A stretch of 64,000 bases of DNA from Desulfovibrio aminophilus (lineage in GTDB: Bacteria > Desulfobacterota > Desulfovibrionia > Desulfovibrionales > Desulfovibrionaceae). The notes under the pieces were generated by a model. That model had not been told where the DNA came from and made no database searches. It was given only the letters and a program-made list of their open reading frames with translations. This document shows positions 51,435 to 59,859 of the stretch, one piece after another (the first letter of the stretch is position 1; the number at the start of each line of letters is the position of its first letter). The stretch covers positions 86,514 to 150,513 of the forward strand of contig NZ_JAMHGA010000028.1 in the NCBI RefSeq assembly GCF_023660105.1. The letters run 5' to 3'. Position numbers and translations under genes: made by a program.

Positions 51435-54400
51435 ATGACGCGTCCCGTCCCTTTCCTGGCCCCGCTCCTTCTCTGGCTGCTCGTCCTGGCCCAGCCAGGG
51501 CCGGTCTGCGCCGCGTCCGCCCCCCTGGTCCTGTCCGATCCCGAAGCCGCCTACTCCCTGTCCCCGCACTGCGAGCTGCTGGAGGACCCCGAGGGCATCT
51601 GGAGCCTGGAGGACGTGATCGCGCCCGACCTGGCCGCCCGCTTCCGCCCGCATTCCGACCAGACCATCAACCTCGGCCTGAGCCCCTCGGTCTGGTGGCT
51701 GCGCTTCCGCCTGATCCAGGACCAGGAGCTGCGCCTGCCCCCGGGCGAGGAATGGCTCATCGACCTGGGCTGGCCGCACCTGCGCTCGGCGCGGCTGTAC
51801 ATCCCCATGCCCGGCGGCGGGTTCCTGGAGGAGCGGGCCGGGGACCCGGCCACCCTGCGGCCCGGCGAGACGCCGCCGGAGGACCTGGCCTTCCTCCTGC
51901 CGCGCTTCCTCTACGGCAGCCAGACCTTCTACCTGCGCGTGCAGGGCGTCTCCTCCCTGTTCCTGCCCCTGGAGGTCCTCACCGAGGAAGGCTACACAGC
52001 CAAGCGGCGGACCCACGCCCTGGCCCAGGGCGCGTACTACGGCGTCATGCTGGCCATGCTCGTGCTCAATCTCCTGCTCTTCCTGACCCTGCGCGACAAG
52101 AGCCACGTCTGGTACCTGCTCTACGTCCTCTTCGTCTCGGCCTACTTCCTCTCCTACAACGGCTACCTGGACCGCTGGCCCTTCCACTTCCAGGGCGGGG
52201 CCGAGCTCACCGCGCGGCTGCTGGTCATCGGCGCGTTCATCTGCTGCGCGGCCCAGTTCACGCGCACCTTCCTGCTCACCAGGACCATCGCGCCGGAGGC
52301 CGACGTCGCGCTCAGGGTGGTGCTCTTCGCCGCCCTGACGGTCATGGCCCTGACCCCGGCCCTGCCCCAGCGCCATGTGGTGCGCATCTTCTCGCTGTTC
52401 GGCCTCTGCTCGCCGTTCATCGCCGTCTGGTGCGGCGCGCTCTGCCTGAAACGCGGCTTCCGGCCCGCGCGCTTCTACCTGGCGGCCTGGGCCGGCCTGG
52501 CCCTGGGCGGAGTCATCCACTCCCTGCTGTTCCTCAAGCTCCTGCCCTTCAACGACTTCACGGCCACGGCCTTCCAGGGCTCCACGGCCGTGGAGGCGGT
52601 CATCCTGGCCCTGGCCCTGGCCGACCGCATCCGCGTCCTGCGCCTGGAGCGCGAAAAATTGGCCCTGGCCGAGGAACGCCTGCGCTCGGTGCTGGAGGCC
52701 CTGCCCTTCCCCCTGGTCATCTCGCGCCAGCCCGACGGGCTCGTGCTCTTCGCCAACCAGACCGCGCACCAGGCCCTGGGCCTGCCCCGGCCCGCGCTCA
52801 TCGGGGCCACGGGCCAGTCCTATTACGCCAGCGCCGAACGGCGCGACGAAATCCTCGCCGTCCTGGCCGCCCAAGGCCGGGTCCAGGGCATGGAGGCCGA
52901 GATGGGCCTGCCCGGGATCTGGGGCCGGAAGGCCTCGGTCTCGGCCACGCTCATGGACTACCAGGACCAGAAGGCCGCCCTGTTCGTGATCCAGGACGTC
53001 ACGGACCGCAGGCGGGCCGAGACCGCCCTGCGCAGGAGCGAGGAGCGCTACCGCACCCTGGTGGAGAACACCAACGAAGGCGTGGGCGTGTTCCAGGACG
53101 ACCGCGTGCGCTTCGTGAACCAGCGCATGCTCTCCCTCTCGGGCTACAGCCGCGAGGAGCTCCTGGGCCAGGACGTGTTCCGCTTCATCCACCCCGAGGA
53201 CCGGGGCGAGGCCCGCTCCACCGCCCGCCAGATCATCGGCGGCGGGCTGCCCGCGGCGGACCTCTCCCTGCGGGTCTTCAGCCGCGACGGACATCCGCGC
53301 TGGCTGGACATCCACCTGACGAACATCGACTGGGAAGGCCGCCCGGCCGTGCTCTATTTCGCCACCGACGTGACCCACCGCCGGGCCATGGAGCAGGACC
53401 TCCTGGCGGCCAAGGCCCAGGCCGAGCAGGCCAGCCGCGCCAAGAGCGCCTTCCTGGCCAGCATGAGCCACGAAATCCGCACCCCGCTCTCGGCGGTCAT
53501 CGGCATGGTGGATCTGGTCATGGGCGGACGGCTCAACGAAGAGCAGCGCGACTGTCTGGCCACGGCCTCGGACTCGGCCCGGCACCTGCTCTCGATCATC
53601 AACGACCTCCTGGACTTCTCCAAGATCGAGGCCCGCAAGCTCTCCCTGGAGCGCGTGCACTTCGACCTCTTCGACACCGTGGAGTCCGTGGGCCGCACCT
53701 TCTTCCTCCAGGCCCGCCAGCGCGGCCTGGACCTGACCGTGGAGATCGACCCCGAGGCCCCGCGCCACGTGGTCGGCGACCCCGCGCGGCTGCGCCAGGT
53801 GCTCATGAACCTCGTGGGCAACGCCGTGAAGTTCACCGAGCAGGGCGGCGTGCGGCTGCGGCTCCAGGCCGTGAGTTCCGGCCGGGAGGGCCAGGTGGCC
53901 GCCCGCTTCCTCGTCTCGGACTCCGGCATCGGCATCTCCAAGGGCCAGCTCGGCCAGATCTTCGAGAGCTTCACCCAGGCCGAGGGCTCCATCAGCCGCC
54001 GCTACGGCGGCACGGGCCTGGGCCTGGCCATCTGCCGCCGCCTGGTGGAGCTCATGGGCGGAAGCATCGCCGTGGATTCCGAGCCCGGCAAGGGCAGCAC
54101 CTTCTTCTTCAGCCTCTGCTTCGAACCCGGCGACCCCCAGCTGGCCGTGGCGGGCAACCCCACCCCCGAGCCGCCGGCCGCCGGCGAGGCCGTTCCCCTG
54201 CGCCTGCTCGTGGTGGAGGACAACCCCGTGAACGTGCGCGTGGCCCAGCTCCACCTGACCCAGATGGGCCACGAGGTGATCGCCGCCGGGGACGGCCACG
54301 AGGGCCTGGCCCTGCTGGCCCGCGAACGCTTCGACGCCGTGCTCATGGACCTGGAGATGCCGGGCATGGACGGCCTGGAGGTGACGCGGCGCATCCGCTC

Positions 54401-54980
54401 CACCCCGCCCGGACCGGGCGCGCCCCTGGACCCCCTGGTGCCCATCGTGGCCATGACCGCCCACGCGGTGGCCGAAATCCGCGACCGCTGCCTGGAGGCG
54501 GGCATGGACGGCTACGTGGTCAAGCCCGTGAACTTCCCGGAGCTGAACGACCTGCTCCAGCGCCTGGCCCGGGGCGAGCGCGAGGCCGGACGCAGGGCCC
54601 CGCCGCCCGCTCCGCCGCCGATCCGCGACCCCGAAACCCTGCCCGTGCTGGACCGGGCCGGGGCCATGCGGCTCATGGGCATCGACCAGTCCACCTACGA
54701 GGCCGTGCTGGACCACTCGCTCCAGGAGATGGAGCGCCGCCTGACCCTGGCGCGGCAGGCCATGGAGTCCGGCGACGACGCGGCCCTGACCCTGCACGCC
54801 CACACCATCAAGGGCACGGCCGCGGGCATGGGCGCGGAACGCTGCGCCCACCACTCCCTGCGCCTGCACGACGCGGCCAAGGCCGGGGAGCGGGAGACCG
54901 CCGCCCGGGCCCTGGAGACCCTCGCCGCCGAGTTCCAGGCCCTCCTGTCCCTGATCGCCTCCCCCTCCGGGGAGTCGTAG
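51435..54980 (+). CDS. Hybrid sensor histidine kinase (7TMR-DISM, PAS-PAS, HisKA, HATPase, receiver, HPt)
   Basis: An 1181-aa sensor. A signal peptide leads to an extracytoplasmic DISMED2 sugar-binding-like domain (residues about 35-180), seven spans (about 190-400) and two PAS domains (about 415-530 and 540-650). HisKA has H679 (SMSHEIRTPLSAV), the HATPase DSGIGISKGQ, the receiver D972 (VLMDLEMPGMDG) and a C-terminal HPt domain H1123 (HTIKGTAAGMG). The whole His-Asp-His relay is thus in one chain. The final regulator is not adjacent. The start at 51435 precedes a clear signal peptide. Confidence 0.94.
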   Translation: MTRPVPFLAPLLLWLLVLAQPGPVCAASAPLVLSDPEAAYSLSPHCELLEDPEGIWSLEDVIAPDLAARFRPHSDQTINLGLSPSVWWLRFRLIQDQELRLPPGEEWLIDLGWPHLRSARLYIPMPGGGFLEERAGDPATLRPGETPPEDLAFLLPRFLYGSQTFYLRVQGVSSLFLPLEVLTEEGYTAKRRTHALAQGAYYGVMLAMLVLNLLLFLTLRDKSHVWYLLYVLFVSAYFLSYNGYLDRWPFHFQGGAELTARLLVIGAFICCAAQFTRTFLLTRTIAPEADVALRVVLFAALTVMALTPALPQRHVVRIFSLFGLCSPFIAVWCGALCLKRGFRPARFYLAAWAGLALGGVIHSLLFLKLLPFNDFTATAFQGSTAVEAVILALALADRIRVLRLEREKLALAEERLRSVLEALPFPLVISRQPDGLVLFANQTAHQALGLPRPALIGATGQSYYASAERRDEILAVLAAQGRVQGMEAEMGLPGIWGRKASVSATLMDYQDQKAALFVIQDVTDRRRAETALRRSEERYRTLVENTNEGVGVFQDDRVRFVNQRMLSLSGYSREELLGQDVFRFIHPEDRGEARSTARQIIGGGLPAADLSLRVFSRDGHPRWLDIHLTNIDWEGRPAVLYFATDVTHRRAMEQDLLAAKAQAEQASRAKSAFLASMSHEIRTPLSAVIGMVDLVMGGRLNEEQRDCLATASDSARHLLSIINDLLDFSKIEARKLSLERVHFDLFDTVESVGRTFFLQARQRGLDLTVEIDPEAPRHVVGDPARLRQVLMNLVGNAVKFTEQGGVRLRLQAVSSGREGQVAARFLVSDSGIGISKGQLGQIFESFTQAEGSISRRYGGTGLGLAICRRLVELMGGSIAVDSEPGKGSTFFFSLCFEPGDPQLAVAGNPTPEPPAAGEAVPLRLLVVEDNPVNVRVAQLHLTQMGHEVIAAGDGHEGLALLARERFDAVLMDLEMPGMDGLEVTRRIRSTPPGPGAPLDPLVPIVAMTAHAVAEIRDRCLEAGMDGYVVKPVNFPELNDLLQRLARGEREAGRRAPPPAPPPIRDPETLPVLDRAGAMRLMGIDQSTYEAVLDHSLQEMERRLTLARQAMESGDDAALTLHAHTIKGTAAGMGAERCAHHSLRLHDAAKAGERETAARALETLAAEFQALLSLIASPSGES

Positions 54981-55000
54981 AACCGCCCCGTCCCCTTCGT

Positions 55001-55138
55001 CCGGCTTCGCCGGTTTCAAAAAAAGCAAGGGCCTTCGGCCCGCTCCAGAAAGCAAAAAGGCGGGAGCCATGTCCCGCCTTTCATTCTTTGCGAACCGGAA
55101 GCCTCCCGGCCGTTCTGGAAACCGGCGACGCCGGGGGG
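55001..55138. repeat. TTC-loop hairpin repeat (55.0 kb)
   Basis: CCGGCTTCGCCGG (55001-55013) and GGGCCTTCGGCCC (about 55029-55041) are followed by CTCCAGAAAGC ... CCCGCCTTTCATTCTTT and CCGGCGACGCCGG. A further CCCGAAGGGG hairpin sits in the last codons of the convergent exchanger gene. Confidence 0.75.
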
Positions 55139-56356
55139 CTATGAACTCCCGAAGGGGGAGGCGGAGAAGCCGCGCCGGAGTTCGAGGATGTCGCGGCGGC
55201 GGTACAGGGCCACGACCGTGAACGAGGCCAGGTAGAGGGCGGAGAAGAACGGGTGGGCCTGGCTCGGGGGGATGCCGATGTCGGTTCCGGCCAGGAACAG
55301 GGGCGAGAGGAGCTGGCCCACGAAGAGCACGAAGAGCACGGCCGCCGCGCGCGGGCCCAGGGTCAGCCCGGCCAGCAGGGCCACGGCCAGGAGCGACTGG
55401 GCCGCGGTGAGCAGCACCTCCTGCATCTGGAAGTGGTCCAGGGGGATGGGCGCGAGCCCGCCGCTGCTCGCGGCGTAGACGCCCGGAATCATGCCCACCA
55501 GCAGGGTCCACTGGTTGAGCTTGGCCGAGAGCAGGCTGCCCAGGGCCGTGGCCGCGTCGCCGCGCAGCACGAACATGATGGCCACGATGAACTCCGGGGC
55601 CTCGGAGGCGATGGGCGCGAGCCACTGGACCAAAAGGAACTCGTCCACGCCGAGAATCTTGCCCGAGGCCACAAGGCTTTCGCTGAAGGGCTCGGCGCAG
55701 GCCAGGATGACCCCGGCGGCGAAGAGGAACATGGCGATGGTCACGGCCCGGCGGCGGTTTGCGGGCAGGCCGCCGATGAGGTCGGCGATGCCGTGCAGCT
55801 CGCACTCCTCGCAGGGCCTTTTGCCCGCCAGCCGGATGTACCAGGCGTAGATGCCCACCAGGACGATGCCGTCATACCAGGCCAGGCTGCCCTTGAAGGG
55901 CACGAGAATGGCGTAGGCCGTGGCCAGGCCCAGGAAAAGCACCTCGGTGCGGCGCTCCTCCGGCAGGGTCACGCGGTTGCGCGTCCGAAGCCAGAAAATC
56001 CCGGCCACCGCGGCCCAGGCCACGCCGATGAGCAGACGGTTGGCCCCGGTCATGTTGGCGATGGCGTAGTGGGAGTAGCTGGAGCCCGGATGCTGCCCGG
56101 CCATCCAGGTGAAATACATGTCCACCGCGTACTCGGGGAGCACGGCGATGAAGGCCACCACGGCCAGGGCCAGGCTCTGGGGGATGTCCATCTGGGCCAC
56201 GTCGCAGGCCCAGAGCAGGAGAAAGGAGGCGGCCAGGATGGCCGCGCCCGAGGCCAGGGCCATGACCGGCGCGGACGGGTGGATGTCCAGCAGGCGCAGG
56301 ATCGGCCCGGGCAGGGACAGGAGCAGGGACAGAAGCAGGGGGAGCCACTTGTTCAC
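55139..56356 (-). CDS. Sodium/calcium exchanger-family cation transporter under Mn2+ riboswitch control
   Basis: A 405-aa membrane protein with about ten spans and two inverted alpha-repeat motifs typical of the CaCA superfamily (VAFIAVLPEYAVDMYF and LAPIASEAPEFIVAIM; each with the acidic ion-binding residue). A GTG start at 56356 is chosen because an in-frame ATG at 56404 lies inside the riboswitch terminator hairpin; GAGGAG precedes the GTG. The yybP-ykoY riboswitch upstream points to Mn2+ export rather than Ca2+. The tail SPFGSS ends in a repeat hairpin. Confidence 0.88.
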   Translation of the reverse strand: MNKWLPLLLSLLLSLPGPILRLLDIHPSAPVMALASGAAILAASFLLLWACDVAQMDIPQSLALAVVAFIAVLPEYAVDMYFTWMAGQHPGSSYSHYAIANMTGANRLLIGVAWAAVAGIFWLRTRNRVTLPEERRTEVLFLGLATAYAILVPFKGSLAWYDGIVLVGIYAWYIRLAGKRPCEECELHGIADLIGGLPANRRRAVTIAMFLFAAGVILACAEPFSESLVASGKILGVDEFLLVQWLAPIASEAPEFIVAIMFVLRGDAATALGSLLSAKLNQWTLLVGMIPGVYAASSGGLAPIPLDHFQMQEVLLTAAQSLLAVALLAGLTLGPRAAAVLFVLFVGQLLSPLFLAGTDIGIPPSQAHPFFSALYLASFTVVALYRRRDILELRRGFSASPFGSS

Positions 56357-56384
56357 GGTTCGGAATCTCCTCTCGGCCGGGGCG

Positions 56385-56515
56385 ATAAAAAAAGCCTCCG
56401 GCATGAATGTTCATGCCGAAGGTCTCGCCAGCAGGTTCCGAACCCGCGACAGGGCCAGGCGGTGACGCCAGGATGTTGACCCTGCCCGATGCGGCTACTC
56501 CCCCTCGGGAAGCCC
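56385..56515 (-). ncRNA. yybP-ykoY manganese riboswitch with terminator
   Basis: Read on the minus strand, the aptamer begins GGGGAGTAGCCGC (from about 56505), continues with GGGTCAACATCC near 56475, and ends GGCGAGACCTTC near 56420, all conserved yybP-ykoY blocks. It is followed by hairpin CCTTCGGCATGAA/TTCATGCCGGAGG (56395-56422) and seven T residues (56393-56387), an intrinsic terminator. Mn2+ binding should favour the antiterminated state and switch the exchanger gene on. Confidence 0.88.
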
Positions 56516-56551
56516 ATTCCTGCCCCAAGGCCCCGCCGCTGTCAAGGCGGG

Positions 56552-56995
56552 CTAATACCGCTGCACCAGCACCGCCCCGGCCACCAGCAGGACCGCGCCC
56601 AGCAGGCGCAGCGGGCTGGCCTCGCGCACGGCGTAGCCCACCAGGCCGTACTGGTCCAGGAAAATGGACGCCGCCAGCTGTCCGGCGATGATCCAGGCCA
56701 TCATGGTGGCCGCGCCCAGGCGCGGGGCGAGCATGACCGTCACGGCCACGAAGAAGGCCCCGAGCACGCCGCCGGTCCAGGACCACCACGGGGCCTGGGA
56801 CACCTCCGAGGCCGGGGGCCAGGGCAGGCGCAGGACCAGGGCGTAGACCGCCAGGGCCAGGGTGCCCACGGCGAAGGAGACCAGGGCGGCCTGTTCCGGC
56901 GTGCCGAGCGTCAGCCGCAGCCGGGCGTTGATCCCGGCCTGCACGGGCATGAAGGCCCCGGCCAGCAGGGCCACGAACACGAGAATCTGTTTCAT
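56552..56995 (-). CDS. DUF606 (YdcZ) small membrane transporter-like protein
   Basis: A 147-aa membrane protein with about five spans and the YdcZ pattern (AGAFMPVQAGINARLR, APRLGAATMMAWIIAGQL, FLDQYGLVGY). Members belong to the drug/metabolite transporter superfamily; substrates are unknown. It is separated from the Mn2+ riboswitch by about 40 bases. Confidence 0.88.
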   Translation of the reverse strand: MKQILVFVALLAGAFMPVQAGINARLRLTLGTPEQAALVSFAVGTLALAVYALVLRLPWPPASEVSQAPWWSWTGGVLGAFFVAVTVMLAPRLGAATMMAWIIAGQLAASIFLDQYGLVGYAVREASPLRLLGAVLLVAGAVLVQRY

Positions 56996-57032
56996 CCCCC
57001 AGCCATAGCCGGGCCCGCCCCTCCTGACAACC

Positions 57033-57083
57033 CCGGCTTCGCCGGTTTGTAGAAAGGCAGGGGAGGCTCCCGGCTTCGCCGGG
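57033..57083. repeat. TTC-loop hairpin repeat (57.0 kb)
   Basis: CCGGCTTCGCCGG (57033-57045) and CCCGGCTTCGCCGGG (57069-57083) with TTTGTAGAAAGGC between them and a GTCATGAAAAGGCGGG core following. Confidence 0.75.
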
Positions 57084-57120
57084 TCATGAAAAGGCGGGCT
57101 CCGAGGCTCTCTTCGCCCTT

Positions 57121-57570
57121 CTACGCCCCGGCGGCGCCGGTCTCCTTGACGATGAGCGTGGGGCAGGCGGTGTTGTGCAGGATGTAGTTGCTGACGCTGC
57201 CGAGCAGCAGGCCCGCCAGCCCGCCCAGGCCCCGGCGGCCCATGATCACCAGGGTGCAGTTCCGCTCCTTGGCCAGGTCCGCGATGGCCGCGCCGGGGTC
57301 GCCGTGCAGCAGCTCCGTGGCCAGCTCGCCGGCAAAGCCCTCGAACACGGCCCGGGCCTTGTCCATGACGATCTTGCCGTTCTCGTCCAGCTCGTTCAGG
57401 AGCAGCGGCGGCACGATGATGGCGTCGCCCACGAGATAGGCCGCGTTGGGCACCACGTGGGCCAGCGTGACCCGGCCGCCGAAGGATTCGGCCAGGGCGC
57501 GGGCGTGGCGCGCGGCGGACAGCGAGGCTTCCGATCCGTCCACGGGCACGAGGATGTTGTCGAAGGTCAT
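57121..57570 (-). CDS. Universal stress protein (UspA family), copy 2
   Basis: A 149-aa Usp protein beginning MTFDNILVPVDGSEAS, with the ATP-binding motif GRRGLGGLAGLLLGSVSNYI (G-x2-G-x9-G-S). It differs clearly from copy 1 at 34.8 kb. GGAGGGACC precedes the start. It stands alone between repeat blocks. Confidence 0.92.
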   Translation of the reverse strand: MTFDNILVPVDGSEASLSAARHARALAESFGGRVTLAHVVPNAAYLVGDAIIVPPLLLNELDENGKIVMDKARAVFEGFAGELATELLHGDPGAAIADLAKERNCTLVIMGRRGLGGLAGLLLGSVSNYILHNTACPTLIVKETGAAGA

Positions 57571-57617
57571 GGTCCCTCCTTTTCGGCTTGCGGCGCTCCA
57601 GCGCCACCCCCCTCATA

Positions 57618-57688
57618 CCCCCTTCGGGGGTTTATAGAAAGGCGAAGAGCGTCTCGGAGCCCGCCTTTTCATGACCCGGCGAAGCCGG
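57618..57688. repeat. TTC-loop hairpin repeat (57.6 kb)
   Basis: CCCCCTTCGGGGG (57618-57630), TTTATAGAAAGGCG ... CCCGCCTTTTCATGA, CCGGCGAAGCCGG (57676-57688). Confidence 0.8.
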
Positions 57689-57700
57689 AAGCCGGGAGAT

Positions 57701-57736
57701 GACAAGTTGGTTTTCATATTGACAACCAAGTTGTCA
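57701..57736. promoter_or_regulatory. Tandem MarR-type operators upstream of the ICMT-MarR operon
   Basis: TGACAACCAAGTTGTCA (57720-57736) has perfect 7-base arms and a 3-base spacer. GACAAGTTGGTTTTC (57701-57715) is a weaker copy 20 bases upstream. The arms GACAAC/GTTGTC match the site before the MarR gene at 14.6 kb. Confidence 0.6.
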
Positions 57737-57780
57737 TAATGGCATGGAACGCGAAACGGCCCCGCGCCGAGGAGAAAACC

Positions 57781-58275
57781 ATGTCCATTGAAACCACCGC
57801 CGCGTCCCAGCGGCCCGATTCCCCGGGCGTGCGGTTCATGCCGCCCTTCCTCTTCTACCCCTGCATCCTCCTGGGCCCGGCCCTGGGCTTCCTCCTGCCC
57901 GAACCCGCGATCCCGCTTCCCGCGACCGCCTGCGCCGGCCTCGGGATCGCCCTGTTCGCCGCGGGGTTCGTCTTCATGATGTGGGGCCACAACCGTTTCA
58001 CCTCCCTGGGCGTGAACGTGAAGACCGTCCTCCCGGCCTCCATGCTCGTGACCGGCGGCGCGTACCGCTACAGCCGCAACCCCATGTACGTGGGCATGGT
58101 CGCGCTCCTGGCGGGCGCGGGCGCGGTCCCGGGCGGCCTCTGGGGTCTGCTGGGCGCGCTGGTCATGGCGCTCTACCTGGCCCTGGTCGTGGTTCCCAGG
58201 GAGGAGAGCTACCTTCTGCGAACCTTCGGGGCGGAATACGAGACCTACCGCCGCGCCGTGCGCAGGTGGCTCTAG
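57781..58275 (+). CDS. Isoprenylcysteine methyltransferase-like membrane protein
   Basis: A 164-aa protein with four or five spans and the ICMT/PEMT signature GAYRYSRNPMYVG, then EESYLLRTFGAEYETYRRAV. Such bacterial proteins are small SAM-dependent membrane methyltransferases of unknown substrate. The start at 57781 follows GAGGAG; the ATG at 57739 lies inside the operator. The MarR gene begins 2 bases after its stop. Confidence 0.88.
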   Translation: MSIETTAASQRPDSPGVRFMPPFLFYPCILLGPALGFLLPEPAIPLPATACAGLGIALFAAGFVFMMWGHNRFTSLGVNVKTVLPASMLVTGGAYRYSRNPMYVGMVALLAGAGAVPGGLWGLLGALVMALYLALVVVPREESYLLRTFGAEYETYRRAVRRWL

Positions 58276-58277
58276 CC

Positions 58278-58742
58278 ATGCCCCGCGCCGCGAAGACTCC
58301 CGCCACGGGCGGACAGATCCACGACCTCCTGCGGGAGGTCTTCGCCCTGCGCCACACCCTGGCCCAGGTCATGGACCAGGTGCACGAGCGCGCCGGAATG
58401 CGCACGCCCCAGATCAAGGCCGCCGACCGGCTGGACCGCCTGGGCCCGGCCACCCTGCCGGAACTGGCGGCCCAGCTGGACGTGTCGCGCCAGTTCGCCC
58501 GCGCCGTGTGCAACGAAATGCGGGACGCGGGCCTGCTGGAGTTCACGGACAACCCGCGCCACAAACGCTCCCGGCTCGCGGCCCTCACCAGCGCGGGCCG
58601 CACCGCCCTGGCCGACGCCCGCGCAAAGGAGGCGGCCATCATCCAGGACGTCCTGCCGGACCTGGACGCGGCCTCCGTCACCGCCGCCCAGAACCTGCTC
58701 CAGCGCATCCGCCACCGCCTCCCCGGCTTCGCCGGTTCATAG
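58278..58742 (+). CDS. MarR-like winged-helix regulator
   Basis: A 154-aa regulator with HTH region TLPELAAQLDVSRQFARAV and wing TDNPRHKRSRLAALTSAG. It is the second gene of an operon headed by the tandem GACAAC/GTTGTC operators, so it probably represses itself and the membrane methyltransferase gene. The last residues PGFAGS and the stop codon are encoded by a TTC-loop repeat. Confidence 0.85.
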   Translation: MPRAAKTPATGGQIHDLLREVFALRHTLAQVMDQVHERAGMRTPQIKAADRLDRLGPATLPELAAQLDVSRQFARAVCNEMRDAGLLEFTDNPRHKRSRLAALTSAGRTALADARAKEAAIIQDVLPDLDAASVTAAQNLLQRIRHRLPGFAGS

Positions 58743-58760
58743 AAAGCCCCCTTCGGGGGG
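58723..58760. repeat. TTC-loop hairpin repeat at the end of the MarR gene (58.7 kb)
   Basis: CCGGCTTCGCCGG (58723-58735), TTCATAGAAAG with the gene's TAG stop, and CCCCCTTCGGGGG (58747-58759). Confidence 0.8.
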
Positions 58761-58782
58761 CACCAAAAAGGCGGGAGATTCG

Positions 58783-58811
58783 CTATACTTCATTCATAAA
58801 ACGAAGCATAG
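58783..58811. promoter_or_regulatory. Inverted repeat before the nucleotidyltransferase-fold gene
   Basis: CTATACTTC (58783-58791) and GAAGCATAG (58803-58811) are nearly perfect inverted arms ending 7 bases before the ATG. TATACT inside the left arm could serve as a -10 element. Confidence 0.45.
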
Positions 58812-58818
58812 TCAGCCC

Positions 58819-59859
58819 ATGAAACGGCTTCCTCTCGTGGTGCACACCCTCTATGCCGAGCTGGCCGACCTCTGCCGCGCCGAGCCGCCCGCGCCCTGGC
58901 CCCTGAGCGGGTCCCTGGTGCGCGTGCCGGTGAAGACGCAGGAGCATTGGTATTATCAGAAGAGCCGCCGGACCTCGCCGGGGCCGTACCAGCAGCGGGG
59001 ATACCTGGGACCGGTGTCCAACGCGGACCTGGCGGCCCGGGTGGCGGTCTTCGAGGAGGCCAAGGCCGCGTTCCAGGAACGCGCAGGGCTGGTGACCGCG
59101 CTCAAGGCCGCCGGTGCTCCGGCCCCCACGGGCAGGCTGGCCGGGTTGCTCCTGGGCCTGTCCGAGGCCGGGCTGCTGGAGCGCGCGGTGCTCGTGGGCA
59201 CGGCCGCGTTCCAGGCCTACGGCCCCATGCTCGGGGTGCGTTTCGGCCCTTCCTCGTTCCAGACCCTGGACCTGGACCTGTGCACGGCAGTCGGAACCGG
59301 CCTGGCCCTGCGGCCCTGGCCCGGCCAGCCGCCGCTGCTCGACCTGCTCCAGGGCATCGACGCCACGTTCCGCGAGGCGCCCGGCCCGCGGCCCGGAGCC
59401 CGGGCCGTGGCCTACATGAACCAAGCCCGGCTGCGCGTGGACGTGCTCCTGCCGCTCACGGGCCGGGAAAGGGGGGGCAGGCCCGCACCCGGGCTGGGCA
59501 GCCACGGCCAGCCCCAGCGCTTCCTGGACTTCCTGGTCCAGGACCCGGTCCAAGCCGTGCTGCTCACCGGCGGCGGGGTTCTGGCCCACGTTCCGCAACC
59601 CGCGCGCTTCGGCCTGCACAAGCTCCTGATCTCACGGCAGCGCCCGGCCATCGAACAGGCCAAGGCCCGCAAGGATCTGGCCCAGGCCGGGCAGCTCCTG
59701 ACCCTGCTCCTGGAAATCGACCCCGAGGCCGTGGAAGCGGCCTGCGCGGACCTGGCCGCTCGCGGACCGGGCTGGAAAAAGCACGCCCTGGCCGCGCTTC
59801 AGGGATTGGACGCCGAGGAGATCGCGGAGCGGGCAGCAGGGATGCTCACGGCCGGGTGA
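58819..59859 (+). CDS. GSU2403-family nucleotidyltransferase-fold protein
   Basis: A 346-aa soluble protein of the NTP_transf_8 type (GSU2403 family). The fold core reads AVLVGTAAFQAYGPMLGVRF, then TLDLDLCTA with the DxD-like acidic pair, and VDVLLPLTG. The C-terminal part is helical. Members of this minimal-nucleotidyltransferase group are uncharacterised; some relatives act as toxins or defence proteins. The inverted repeat directly upstream suggests autoregulation. Its end overlaps the convergent secreted-protein gene by 14 bases. Confidence 0.78.
   Translation: MKRLPLVVHTLYAELADLCRAEPPAPWPLSGSLVRVPVKTQEHWYYQKSRRTSPGPYQQRGYLGPVSNADLAARVAVFEEAKAAFQERAGLVTALKAAGAPAPTGRLAGLLLGLSEAGLLERAVLVGTAAFQAYGPMLGVRFGPSSFQTLDLDLCTAVGTGLALRPWPGQPPLLDLLQGIDATFREAPGPRPGARAVAYMNQARLRVDVLLPLTGRERGGRPAPGLGSHGQPQRFLDFLVQDPVQAVLLTGGGVLAHVPQPARFGLHKLLISRQRPAIEQAKARKDLAQAGQLLTLLLEIDPEAVEAACADLAARGPGWKKHALAALQGLDAEEIAERAAGMLTAG

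Noticed and set aside
56357..56404. ATG at 56404 as start of the exchanger
   Set aside because: It lies inside the terminator hairpin of the manganese riboswitch and would add 16 unusual residues; the GTG at 56356 has a ribosome binding site.
57719..57740. TTGACA and CATAAT before the ICMT gene as a promoter
   Set aside because: The spacing is only 10 bases, far too short; the TTGACA belongs to the MarR-type palindrome.
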